Shown here piece after piece: positions 16,574 to 25,022 of a DNA stretch of 64,000 bases. This DNA is from JADGGM01 sp035277485 (lineage in GTDB: Bacteria; Gemmatimonadota; Gemmatimonadetes; Gemmatimonadales; Gemmatimonadaceae). Every line of letters begins with the position of its first letter. The first letter of the stretch is position 1. The notes below the pieces were generated by a model. It had not been told where the DNA came from. It saw nothing but the letters and a program-made list of their open reading frames with translations, and ran no database searches. A program made the translations under genes and the position numbers. The stretch is from contig DATEKK010000198.1 in the NCBI GenBank assembly GCA_035277485.1, positions 1 through 64,000 on the forward strand, in the 5' to 3' direction.

Positions 16574-16990
16574 CTACCGATCCCTGAATTGACGATTGAT
16601 CGTGATGAGCACGTCCACGATCGGAACGTCGCGGTGGTCCTCCCACCAGTAGAAATCGTCGATCTGTGCCGTGTACACCGACGGCGCATACGAAAAACGA
16701 AGCTGCTTCCCGTCTTTCAGCCGCGTGATCGCACTGCTCGAGACCGCGCTGCTGTCGAGCGAGTCACCAGCCAAGGCCGCGAGCGCGCGAGCCTGCTCGG
16801 CTCCCGCTCCCGCGATGAATCCACTCAGGTACGCGTCCTTCTCCTTCGGGCCGTACGCCGCCCAATCGACGCCGGTCTTGAGCGCCGGATGCCGCGGCTG
16901 CGTCGCCGCCGGCCCGCTGTCACGACCCGCGACGAATGCCCCCAGCACGCAGATCAGTCCGCCAGTTAGGCCAACCGCCGTTCGCCGCAT
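16574..16990 (-). CDS. Secreted protein of unknown function beside the second quinoprotein dehydrogenase
   Basis: 138 aa. The hydrophobic N-terminus (TVGLTGGLICVLGAFVAG-like region) suggests a signal peptide or anchor. The mature part includes WAAYGPKEKDAYLSGFIAGAGAEQ and ends YWWEDHRDVPIVDVLITINRQFRDR. I do not recognise the family. The gene follows the quinoprotein gene 17082-18812 on the same strand after about 90 bp and may be co-transcribed with it. Codon use is ordinary for the window. Confidence 0.6.
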   Translation of the reverse strand: MRRTAVGLTGGLICVLGAFVAGRDSGPAATQPRHPALKTGVDWAAYGPKEKDAYLSGFIAGAGAEQARALAALAGDSLDSSAVSSSAITRLKDGKQLRFSYAPSVYTAQIDDFYWWEDHRDVPIVDVLITINRQFRDR

Positions 16991-17081
16991 GAGATCGCCG
17001 CTCCGCTATCGACACACGCACGCGACGCCGGCCTGGGGGGTCGAGCACCTCGACTCGCCCACGCCGGCCCGCGTGCCCTGA

Positions 17082-18812
17082 TTACCTCGCTGATTTCGCC
17101 GCGGTGCCCGGGAGCGTGAACACCAGGACCGCATCGCCTAACGGATAGCCCATCTGGAAGTTTCCGCCGCACGCCACCGCGATGTACTGCTTGCCGTCCT
17201 GCATGTACGTCACCGGAGGCGCGTTGCACCCCGCTCCAGCCTGGAACGTCCAGAGCTTCTTGCCCGTCCGGGCGTCGAACGCGTTGAAATGCCCGTTCCC
17301 CTCGCCGACGAATACGAGATTCCCCGCCGTCGTCATCGCGCCGCCGATCATCGGCTGCTCGGTTTCCACCTGCCACGCGATCTTCCCCGTGTTCAGGTTC
17401 ACCGCGCTGAACGTCCCGTACTGCCGCTCGCCGGGTATGGCCTTGAACGCCGAGCCCAACCAGAGCTTCCCTTTCTCGAACGGCGCGCTGTGCGTGATGT
17501 AATGCATCGGCTGCTCGATGCCTAACACGTACATGTAGCCTAACGTCGGATTCACCGCGGTCGTTGACCACTCCGACCCGCCGTTCGCCCCCGGCAGCAT
17601 CCGGGTTCCCTCCGCCGTCGGCTGCGCGAACATGTTCTCCAGCCGGTTGAACGGAGCCGACTTCCGGATCAGCTTGCCGGTCGACGCGTTCAGCACGTAC
17701 ACCCACGCGGTCTTGCCGGCCTGCGCCACCGCCGTCGTCCCGTCCTTGAGCTTCACCAGCACCGGCGGACTCACCGCGTCAAGATCCCACACGTCGTGCG
17801 GCACTTCCTGGTAGTACCACTTCACGCTGCCGTCGTTGGCATCCACCGCCATGATGCAGTCCGAGCACAGATTGTCCCCCGGCCGCACCGACCCATCCAG
17901 GTCAGGAGATGGATTCCCCACCGCAAAGAACAACAGATGCGATGCCGGATCGTACGTCGGCGTCATCCAAACGCCGCCGCCGCCGCGCTGCCACGCGTCA
18001 CCGTACTGCGCCATCGCCGACTTCTCCGCGTCGATGTTCCGATGCAGATCGTCGCCTTCGTTGGTCGTCGTCGCGAATTTCCCTTCCCAGCCCTTGTCGA
18101 AAATCGTGTACGCCGTCCACAACGGCTGCCCGTTCGACTTGTTGTACGCGCGGATGAATCCGCGAATCCCGTATTCACCGCCGGAAATCCCGACGATCAC
18201 TTTCTCGCCCACGATGAGCGGCGCCATCGTCTCGCTGTAACCGGCCTCGGGATCTTCGACCTGCACGTCCCACTGCACGGCCCCGGTCTTCGCATCGAGC
18301 GCGACCAGATGCGCGTCGAGCGTCGCCATGTACACCGTGCCGCCCGAGATCGCCACGCCGCGGTTGTTCGGTCCGCAACAGTAAATCGGCGACGCAATGC
18401 TCTGCTTGTGCTCGTACCGCCAGATCTCCTTCCCCGTCCGCGCATTCACCGCCATCGCCGTGTTGTACGGCGTCGTGAGATACATCACGCCGTCGATCAC
18501 GATCGGACTCGTTTCGAATGAGCCTAACCGAGAAATCCCGGTCTGGTACATCCACGCCATGTGCAGCGTGCCCACGTTGGACGTGTTGATCTGCGTGAGC
18601 GGCGACCATCGCTGATTCCAATAGTCGCGTCCGTACGTCACCCAGTTGGTTCCGCTCTGCCGCGCGTCGAGCAGCATCTGATCAGTCACGCTCGTGAAAC
18701 TCGGCGTCGTATCCGCGTTGGCCTTCGACGAGGCCACCTTCTCCTGCGCGGCGGCGCTTCCGACACACAGCGCCACACCGGCAACGCCAACGAGCAGCCT
18801 GGGGATTCGCAT
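17082..18812 (-). CDS. Second PQQ-dependent alcohol dehydrogenase, lanthanide type
   Basis: 576 aa. The signal peptide MRIPRLLVGVAGVALCVGSAAAQ precedes a quinoprotein propeller. YCCGPNNRG carries the vicinal Cys pair. The catalytic region HDVWDLDAVSPPVLV has Asp-Leu-Asp, so the lanthanide-coordinating Asp is present. The sequence around it (DAVSPP rather than DGVNE) differs from XoxF and resembles broader-range ethanol/alcohol quinoproteins. ATG 18812 has GGAGG seven bases upstream, which decides against the in-frame extension to 18950. No cytochrome or XoxJ gene is adjacent, so it may share those of the xoxF operon. Confidence 0.88.
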   Translation of the reverse strand: MRIPRLLVGVAGVALCVGSAAAQEKVASSKANADTTPSFTSVTDQMLLDARQSGTNWVTYGRDYWNQRWSPLTQINTSNVGTLHMAWMYQTGISRLGSFETSPIVIDGVMYLTTPYNTAMAVNARTGKEIWRYEHKQSIASPIYCCGPNNRGVAISGGTVYMATLDAHLVALDAKTGAVQWDVQVEDPEAGYSETMAPLIVGEKVIVGISGGEYGIRGFIRAYNKSNGQPLWTAYTIFDKGWEGKFATTTNEGDDLHRNIDAEKSAMAQYGDAWQRGGGGVWMTPTYDPASHLLFFAVGNPSPDLDGSVRPGDNLCSDCIMAVDANDGSVKWYYQEVPHDVWDLDAVSPPVLVKLKDGTTAVAQAGKTAWVYVLNASTGKLIRKSAPFNRLENMFAQPTAEGTRMLPGANGGSEWSTTAVNPTLGYMYVLGIEQPMHYITHSAPFEKGKLWLGSAFKAIPGERQYGTFSAVNLNTGKIAWQVETEQPMIGGAMTTAGNLVFVGEGNGHFNAFDARTGKKLWTFQAGAGCNAPPVTYMQDGKQYIAVACGGNFQMGYPLGDAVLVFTLPGTAAKSAR

Positions 18813-19585
18813 GCACGGACCTCCACAGTGAGAGGGTGAGCGCGACGCTTTCGACGACCCGCGAGCAGGCTCTCCTCCCGCAATCCGCTTGGCCGTCCAC
18901 TTGGGCCGCACACGACAACGTCCACGCGCACGCGACCCGACTCGAGGCAATCCGACCTACGTGTCCACCAATCCGCGCCCGCATCCAACCACACGCCACC
19001 CATCGCCGAATGCACAACGACGCGAGGAACGACGCCGGCTACTCGAGGAAAGGCCCCGACACGAAAGTGGAAACAGATGCTGTAAGGCGCGTGCGACAAC
19101 GTCAGCACCGCGCAACGCGACGCCAGGAGGGACGTCTCGACGACAAGAGCTCACACGGTACGCCATACGGTAGCCACCTGCGGCGACATGCCACGACTGC
19201 GGCCTAACCGGTCCGGAGCTCCCCTCGCCATCAGGGATCTCCCGCGGCGAAAAGATGCCGCGCTGAATGTAACGACAGCCGGCGGCGACAATGTGATGTG
19301 TTTCTTGGCAGATACGCAAGAGGCAATGACCACCGCCGCCTTGCGTAAGGCAGATCAACACATGGCGGCGCCTCTGCCCCACGAAGGTGATCGCCGACCC
19401 CAACGCGCCCGGAAGCCACCCCCTTCGCAGCGATCACGAGTGGCTCGCCACACAACAAACCTGCGCCGGATGGTCATTCCTCCGTAACCGGAAAACCCGA
19501 CATTCGAGCGGAAATGGGCCATAAAACAGCGCCATGATGCCAGCAGCAACGAGCCGAAATACTGCCAGCTGAGCCGACGCGTCCG
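18813..19585. other. 773-bp intergenic region upstream of the second quinoprotein gene
   Basis: No convincing gene. It should contain the promoter and leader of the minus-strand quinoprotein gene and the 3' flank of the YdcF-like gene. A 40-codon minus-strand frame (19355-19477) has GGAGG only one base before its ATG and an Arg-rich product, so I do not call it. I see no clear riboswitch or terminator. Confidence 0.45.
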
Positions 19586-20194
19586 TTAGTCAGACACTCG
19601 TTCTATAACGTACGCGATCGGCGCCTTCAACGACTCCGCGAATACGTACTTCCAGCGCGCACTCGTTCGCGTCGAGATCGGGCTCGTCCGCGTTGGCGAT
19701 GTGAGCGGCGTGAGACCTAACGCTCGCGCGAGGATGGAGAGACGCAGCATGTGGAAGGGGTCGCTCACGAGGATGACGCGCCGGCCCGGGAGTGTCGACA
19801 TAATGGCTGCGACCGCGTGCACGGATTGGCTCGTGGTGAGGCCGTGCGTTTCCATCACGATGGCGCTGTCGGGAACGCCATGCTCGAGCAGGAAGCGACG
19901 ACCCACTTGTGCTTCGCTCGTGGTGTCGCCGGCTCCGGTTCCGCCCGTCACGATCACGAGCGGCGCTAGCGATCGCTCGTACAGTTCCAGCGCGTGGTCT
20001 AACCGGGCGCGAAGCACCGGCGACGGACGTCCTTCGTATTGTGCCGCGCCGAGTACGACGATCGCGTTTGCCGGTGCGGCTTGATCGCGCGCACCGACAA
20101 CGATCACCGCCACCACCATCGCGATCCACGCGAGCATCGCGAGGATGGCTGCGGCGCTGATCACGCGCGCTCTCAGGTGGGTCCGGCGCTTCAT
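19586..20194 (-). CDS. YdcF-family (DUF218) protein
   Basis: 202 aa. One N-terminal membrane anchor (ISAAAILAMLAWIAMVVAVIVVG) is followed by the DUF218 domain: NAIVVLGAAQYEGRPSPVLRARL, IVTGGTGAGDTTSEAQV, VMETHGLTTSQSV and ILVSDPFHMLRL. Relatives (SanA, ElyC, YdcF) act at the cell envelope, but a defined reaction is mostly lacking. Start ATG 20194. It follows the TetR gene on the same strand after about 70 bp. Confidence 0.8.
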   Translation of the reverse strand: MKRRTHLRARVISAAAILAMLAWIAMVVAVIVVGARDQAAPANAIVVLGAAQYEGRPSPVLRARLDHALELYERSLAPLVIVTGGTGAGDTTSEAQVGRRFLLEHGVPDSAIVMETHGLTTSQSVHAVAAIMSTLPGRRVILVSDPFHMLRLSILARALGLTPLTSPTRTSPISTRTSARWKYVFAESLKAPIAYVIERVSD

Positions 20195-20263
20195 GGCGGC
20201 GAAGCTACACGCGAGGGACCGTGTGCGGAAAGTGAGCGCACCGTCCCGCGTGGGTCGTCCGCG

Positions 20264-20875
20264 TCAATCCGTGAGGGTCAGCAGGGAGAGCCAGAGTACG
20301 TCGAACGCAGCTCGTGGATTGAAGTCGGGGTCGAGGCCCATCGTCATGGCGAGTCCGTCGACGAATGGCACGACCACATCGGCGAGCAATTGCGCGGGGA
20401 TTCGAGGGCGCAGCGCCAGTAAGGCAAAGAGGCGTTCGATGGACGCCGATGCTGCTTCGCGGCGTCCGAGATTCGCGGCGTGGATGGCGCGTCGCACGAG
20501 CGGATTCCGCCACTGGGCCAGCTCGAGAAGCACGCGCAGATGTCCGCGATCCAATTCGGCTGAGAGCCATGCCCACAGATCGTCGATCGCGTGGCGCGGC
20601 GTGGAATTCTCGAGCGCCGCGCGTTCGCGCGACACGAGGTTCTGTCCCATCCACTCGACGACGCGCGCGAGCAGCGTGTCTTTGTCGTGAAAGTGGTAGT
20701 GGATGAGGCCTTTGCTCACTTCGGCTTCTTCCGCCACATCGTGCATCGTGAGCGCCGCCGCACCCGACGCCACGATGCACCGCACCGCGGCACGCAGAAT
20801 CCGTTCGGCCGCCTCGAGGCGCGGCCGATGTTCGGCATTCGTCACTCTGATCTCTGCCCCTTCAGCCGGCGACAC
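20264..20875 (-). CDS. TetR-family transcriptional regulator
   Basis: 203 aa. The N-terminal helix-turn-helix domain is clear: RILRAAVRCIVASGAAALTMHDVAEEAEVSKGLIHYHFHDKDTLL. A variable helical ligand/dimer domain fills the rest. The ligand and targets cannot be predicted. The neighbouring YdcF-like gene is a possible target. The start is either ATG 20875, overlapping the upstream small gene, or GTG 20845. Confidence 0.85.
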   Translation of the reverse strand: MSPAEGAEIRVTNAEHRPRLEAAERILRAAVRCIVASGAAALTMHDVAEEAEVSKGLIHYHFHDKDTLLARVVEWMGQNLVSRERAALENSTPRHAIDDLWAWLSAELDRGHLRVLLELAQWRNPLVRRAIHAANLGRREAASASIERLFALLALRPRIPAQLLADVVVPFVDGLAMTMGLDPDFNPRAAFDVLWLSLLTLTD

Positions 20876-21050
20876 GCGATTCTCCCGGCGACAGTCGCTG
20901 GAAGACGACCGTTAGCCGTTGTCCATCCTGGGTCATCAGTGCGGGTTCCCATCCACCGCGGCTCCGTTCGTTGAGAAGATCGGTGAGTGCATCTTCGTCT
21001 TCCTGCGATCGCCGCGTAAGTCGGAGGATCACCGCCTGATATTCTTTCAT
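20862..21050 (-). CDS. Small DUF4177-like protein
   Basis: 62 aa. It reads MKEYQAVILRL, then DALTDLLNERSRGGWEPALM and RLTVVFQR. This two-strand/one-helix pattern with a conserved GGWE resembles the DUF4177 family of small proteins. Function unknown. Its 3' end overlaps the TetR gene start by 14 bp, suggesting an operon, and it is divergent from upp. The start is ATG 21050; the long in-frame extension to 21473 only mirrors upp. Confidence 0.6.
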   Translation of the reverse strand: MKEYQAVILRLTRRSQEDEDALTDLLNERSRGGWEPALMTQDGQRLTVVFQRLSPGESRVAG

Positions 21051-21077
21051 GCGGCCGAAGATACTAGTTTGCCGCCC

Positions 21078-21725
21078 ATGCACACCACCCCTGGGCTGGG
21101 CAAGCTCACGATCAGCCGCCATCCCCTGATCGAGCACAAATTGTCGATCGCGCGCGATCGTACGACCACCACCAAGTTGTTCAAGGAGCTGGTGGAGGAG
21201 ATTGCGATGTTGATGGCGTACGAGGCGACGAGTGATCTTCCGCTCGAGGTGGTGGAGGTGAACACGCCGCTCGAGTCGATGCGCGGACGTCGTGTGAGCG
21301 GCAAGAAGTTGACACTCGTTCCGGTCCTTCGCGCCGGCCTCGGGATGGTTGAAGGAGTATTGCGGTTGGTGCCATCGGCGCGTGTCGGTCACATCGGAAT
21401 GTATCGCGATCACGATACACTTGAACCCGTGGACTACTATTTCAAGGTGCCGGGGGACGTGGGGGAGCGGCACTTCTTCGTGCTCGATCCGATGTTGGCC
21501 ACGGGAGGGAGTGCGGTGGCCGCTGTGTCATCGCTCAAGCGAGCCGGCGCCACGCGCATTCGATTTCTGTGCATTGTCGCGGCGCCCGCCGGCGTGGAGC
21601 GGATGCAACGCGCGCATCCCGATGTGCCCGTATTCGCGGCGGCGCTGGACCGCGAGCTCAATGCGCAGGGTTACATCTTGCCGGGATTGGGTGACGCCGG
21701 CGATCGCATTTTCGGCACGCGCTGA
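21078..21725 (+). CDS. upp: Uracil phosphoribosyltransferase
   Basis: 215 aa, full length. It makes UMP from uracil and PRPP in pyrimidine salvage. Family motifs are HPLIEHKLSIARD, the dimer/flap region RGRRVSGKKLTLVPVLRAGLGM, the PRPP-binding loop VLDPMLATGGSA and the uracil-binding C-terminus GYILPGLGDAGDR. ATG 21078 matches the family start, and the in-frame upstream part from 20919 is not conserved-looking. It is divergent from the DUF4177-like gene, with 27 bp between starts, so the promoters must overlap. Confidence 0.94.
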   Translation: MHTTPGLGKLTISRHPLIEHKLSIARDRTTTTKLFKELVEEIAMLMAYEATSDLPLEVVEVNTPLESMRGRRVSGKKLTLVPVLRAGLGMVEGVLRLVPSARVGHIGMYRDHDTLEPVDYYFKVPGDVGERHFFVLDPMLATGGSAVAAVSSLKRAGATRIRFLCIVAAPAGVERMQRAHPDVPVFAAALDRELNAQGYILPGLGDAGDRIFGTR

Positions 21726-21759
21726 CGACCGTGTTGCTCGGGCGGTCGCGCCTACGCGA

Positions 21760-22419
21760 TCACTCGAACCAATCGCGCGGACAGCTCCGTTGTTGCCAGG
21801 CCGCGTCCAACACCCAGCGTTGGGCACCGGGGTCCATCACTTCCGACTCCACTCGATCGAACCATTCGTTGGCTAACGACAGATCGCCAACGCGTCGCCA
21901 CAACTCGCCGACCAGATACGTGAGTACCGCGCGCTCCTCTCGTTCGGCGCCGTCGTAGCTCGAGAGCGCCGCCTCGAATTGCCACGCGGCGTGACGGCGG
22001 AAGAAGCGCTCTGCTTCGACATCGCCTTCGTCCACACAGCACCACGCGGCGCGCAGATACAAATCGGCGATGCGCCGAGGTTCTGAGCCTTGCCACGCGG
22101 CGACCTTGGCGGCGAATTCGTATTTCGCCGAACCGGGAATTGTGCCGCCGGCTTCCGGAAGTTTCGGTGCGAGCTCGTCCCACACGTGCTCGCGCACGAT
22201 CGGACTGACATCTGCTTCGTCGCTGAAGTCGCGCTCGCCACCCGCGTATCCACATCGCGCGCAGATGTGAATCAGGTAGGGCAACGGTTGTGCTCCGGCC
22301 GCACGCTCGTGAAAGTCGGTCCGCTTACCGCCGAACGAATTCGTCGACAGCACCGCGTGCGACGTGAAGCGGGTCTGGCAGATGGGGCACGTCAGATCGA
22401 TTTGCTTCAGCGTGGTCAT
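21760..22419 (-). CDS. DUF2225-family protein with zinc-ribbon cysteines
   Basis: 219 aa. The N-terminus has CPIC, a Phe-rich strand and CARCGY, a probable metal site, followed by an all-helical TPR-like region (AWCCVDEGDVEAERFFRRHAAWQFEAAL, VLTYLVGELWRRVGDLSLANEWF). This is the DUF2225 architecture. The function is unknown. It converges on upp with 34 bp between them. Confidence 0.8.
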   Translation of the reverse strand: MTTLKQIDLTCPICQTRFTSHAVLSTNSFGGKRTDFHERAAGAQPLPYLIHICARCGYAGGERDFSDEADVSPIVREHVWDELAPKLPEAGGTIPGSAKYEFAAKVAAWQGSEPRRIADLYLRAAWCCVDEGDVEAERFFRRHAAWQFEAALSSYDGAEREERAVLTYLVGELWRRVGDLSLANEWFDRVESEVMDPGAQRWVLDAAWQQRSCPRDWFE

Positions 22420-22571
22420 CCTCGGGCTCCTGCCTCCTCACGCCTGGAGGTGAAGGAAAGTTGCGTGCCACGGGTGTGTTTCCTCTTGTAGCACTTTCCG
22501 GTCACCGGTATCTTCCCGCGTCCCGACGACATCGTTCGTACTCGCCCAGTCCGGTTCCCTCCTTTGGTGCC

Positions 22572-23510
22572 ATGCTCATCGACTTGGTTCCTGATTTCTT
22601 AGCTGTTCTCAACAACAGTGATCCAGTCGCTGCCTACCACACCTACTTCAATGCCAATCGCCGAGTGTTAGAAGCGTATTGGCACAACTACGTGCTCGAT
22701 CCCGAGAGCGAACACTTCGCGGACGTGGTTCGGAACACCGTGCAAGCCAGTCGGCACGACCTGTTGGGGATGTTGGAGCGCACCGACGTCCTGTCGCTCG
22801 CGCGAGACACCGTAGCCGCCTGCACGACGCTGCTTGACATAGATGTTGACATGGACGTGGTGCTCATGGTTGGTGTCGGGGCTGCGAATGCCGGTGAGCT
22901 TGTCACCGATGGTAAGGGCATCGCCGTCATCTGCTTGGAACATTTCACTGCAGTTCGGAGCGAAGAAACGCACGGGCTGGGTCTCGACCCGGAGTTGATT
23001 CGTCCCTGGCTCGCGCACGAGATCGCGCACGTCGTTCGGTACACGTCGCCTCACGGACGCAGTGAGCTGCATCGATTGGTTCAGGCGGCGGGCGGTTACT
23101 ACTCCTACTGGGACACGGCGCGTCGTGCCTCGCTGCGCGAATTGCTCGTGAACGAGGGACTCGCGGTCGAGACAGCGCGCGCGGTGAGTCCCGGTCACGC
23201 CGAGTGGGAGTACTTCGGGTACGATCGTCGTCAGTTCGCGCGGGTCCGCGATCTCGAGCAATCGATCACCGCCGACATTGCCGATGACCTCGATCGCGCG
23301 GCGCTCGGTCTGCGTTTGCGATTTCTCGCCGATGGGCTTCCGGCGGACGCGCGCACGATGCCGGGCGGCTACGTGCTGCCGGAGCGGTCGGGCTACTACA
23401 TCGGCAGTCGGATGGTGGACCACGCGGTGTCGAGCCGCGGGTTGTCGTGGTGCCTTCGTGCCGATGCCGCGGAGATCCTGGCCGACAACGAGACAGCGGC
23501 GAGCGCCTGA
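22572..23510 (+). CDS. Putative zinc metalloprotease-like protein (HEIAH motif)
   Basis: 312 aa, predicted cytoplasmic. The motif WLAHEIAHVVRY is an HExxH zinc site, and a downstream Glu in LLVNEGLAVETARA could be the third ligand, as in gluzincin/DUF2268-type proteins. The N-terminal third (DLVPDFLAVLNNSDPVAAYH) is helical. The C-terminus carries GYVLPERSGYYIGSRMV, a pattern seen in DUF2268. Substrate unknown. ATG 22572 was preferred over the upstream in-frame ATG at 22461, which has no support. Confidence 0.65.
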   Translation: MLIDLVPDFLAVLNNSDPVAAYHTYFNANRRVLEAYWHNYVLDPESEHFADVVRNTVQASRHDLLGMLERTDVLSLARDTVAACTTLLDIDVDMDVVLMVGVGAANAGELVTDGKGIAVICLEHFTAVRSEETHGLGLDPELIRPWLAHEIAHVVRYTSPHGRSELHRLVQAAGGYYSYWDTARRASLRELLVNEGLAVETARAVSPGHAEWEYFGYDRRQFARVRDLEQSITADIADDLDRAALGLRLRFLADGLPADARTMPGGYVLPERSGYYIGSRMVDHAVSSRGLSWCLRADAAEILADNETAASA

Positions 23511-23531
23511 TCGCGCGCGCGTCGCGCTTCG

Positions 23532-24914
23532 CTACTTGCCCACGCAGAATGTTCGGAAGACGCGATCCAGCACGTCTTCGACGTCGATGACACCGATGAG
23601 CGATTCGAGCGCCGTCGCGGCCGCGCGCAGGTGCACGGCGGCAATCACGACGGGCACGGCGCGATCGCCATCGGACCACGCGTCCTGAAACGCCGCGACC
23701 TCTGCGCGAGCGAGTGCGATCGCGGCGCGATGGCGTTCGCGCGTGAGCAGGGGCGTGTCTCGCCACTCGTCTCCCACAGCGCCGTGCACCATCTGCTCGA
23801 GGCGCGCGCGCAGATCGGCGAGGCCGGCTCCGGTGACGGCGCTGACGACGACGGGCGCGCCGCCGCTCAATTCGTAGCGATTTGAGGCTAAATCGCGGAC
23901 GGGCGCCAGGTCGCCCTTCGTTCGCACCGCCACCACCGGCGCCCGGGTCTGCGCGCCCGCCGCCGCCACGGCTTCGCCTAACGACGAAGCGCTGTCGCCG
24001 CACGCCAGCACCACATCCGCCTCCGCCAGCGCCCGCCCCGTCATCGCCACGCCTAACTGTTCGATCGGGTCCGCCGGCTCCCTGAGCCCCGCCGTATCCA
24101 CCAGCCGCACCGGCCACGCGCCCAGATCCACCACCGCCTCGATCGCGTCGCGCGTCGTCCCCGCGATCGCCGTCACGATCGCCCGCTCGCGCCCCACCAG
24201 CGCGTTGAACAACGACGACTTGCCGACGTTAGGCGCGCCGGCCAGCACCACCCGCGCGCCGCGCCGCACCACCTCGCCCGCCGCCGCCGTCCCGAGCAAC
24301 CGGTCCAGCGACTCCACCAATGCTGCCGTCGCGTCCACCACCCGCGCCGGGTCGATCGGCCCGCTGTCTTCTTCCGGAAAGTCGATGTCGTACGCGATCA
24401 TGGCGTCCACGCGCAGCACCGCCTCGCGCAGCTCCGACACGCGCCGCGACAACTGCCCCTCCAGCTGCGCCAGTGCCGCATCGTGCATCACCTGCGACTC
24501 GGCGTCGACCAGATCGCCGATCGCCTCGGCCTGCAGCACGTCGAGCTTCCCCGCGGCCACGGCGCGCCGGGTGAACTCGCCGGGCAGAGCCGGGCGCGCG
24601 CCGGCGGCCAGGAGGACGCCTAACGTACGCGCCGGCCCGACCCGGCCGCCGTGCACGCTCAGCTCGACGAGATCGTCGCCGGTGTAGGAGCGGGGCGCGC
24701 GATACGCCGTCACCACGGGCCGCTCGATCACCCGCCCGCTGGCGGGATCCGTGAGGCGAGCACGGTACGACGCGCCCGGTGTGTCGCGCCATGGATCGAG
24801 CAGCCGGCGCGCGATCTCGTGCGCCTGGGGGCCGCTCAATCGGACCACCGCGAGCGCGCTCCGCCCGGGCGGCGTCGCCATCGCCGCGATCGTGTCCTCC
24901 GCGCCGGGCAGCAT
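23532..24914 (-). CDS. mnmE: tRNA uridine-5-carboxymethylaminomethyl modification GTPase MnmE
   Basis: 460 aa, standard length. With MnmG it modifies U34 of certain tRNAs. The N-terminal formyl-THF-binding domain starts EDTIAAMATPPGRSALAVVRLSG. The inserted G domain has GAPNVGKSS (P-loop), GTTRDAIE and DTAGLREP. The C-terminus ends in the catalytic CVGK. The P-loop Pro-Asn is written CCTAAC as part of the dispersed octamer. I chose ATG 24914; 24932 is possible. It follows yidC in the conserved origin-proximal order. Confidence 0.95.
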   Translation of the reverse strand: MLPGAEDTIAAMATPPGRSALAVVRLSGPQAHEIARRLLDPWRDTPGASYRARLTDPASGRVIERPVVTAYRAPRSYTGDDLVELSVHGGRVGPARTLGVLLAAGARPALPGEFTRRAVAAGKLDVLQAEAIGDLVDAESQVMHDAALAQLEGQLSRRVSELREAVLRVDAMIAYDIDFPEEDSGPIDPARVVDATAALVESLDRLLGTAAAGEVVRRGARVVLAGAPNVGKSSLFNALVGRERAIVTAIAGTTRDAIEAVVDLGAWPVRLVDTAGLREPADPIEQLGVAMTGRALAEADVVLACGDSASSLGEAVAAAGAQTRAPVVAVRTKGDLAPVRDLASNRYELSGGAPVVVSAVTGAGLADLRARLEQMVHGAVGDEWRDTPLLTRERHRAAIALARAEVAAFQDAWSDGDRAVPVVIAAVHLRAAATALESLIGVIDVEDVLDRVFRTFCVGK

Positions 24915-25022
24915 CGCGCTCACCGCCCGCATCCCGCGGCTGCTGGGGAATCGGGACGCGCTCGCGCTTCCCGATTCCCCGTTGTCTCTCTCACCTGCTC
25001 TCAGCATCTCAGCCGCACTTAG

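Noticed and set aside
19355..19477. 40-codon minus-strand ORF with GGAGG near its ATG
   Set aside because: Spacing of one base is too short for a ribosome site and the product is Arg/Gly-rich without features.
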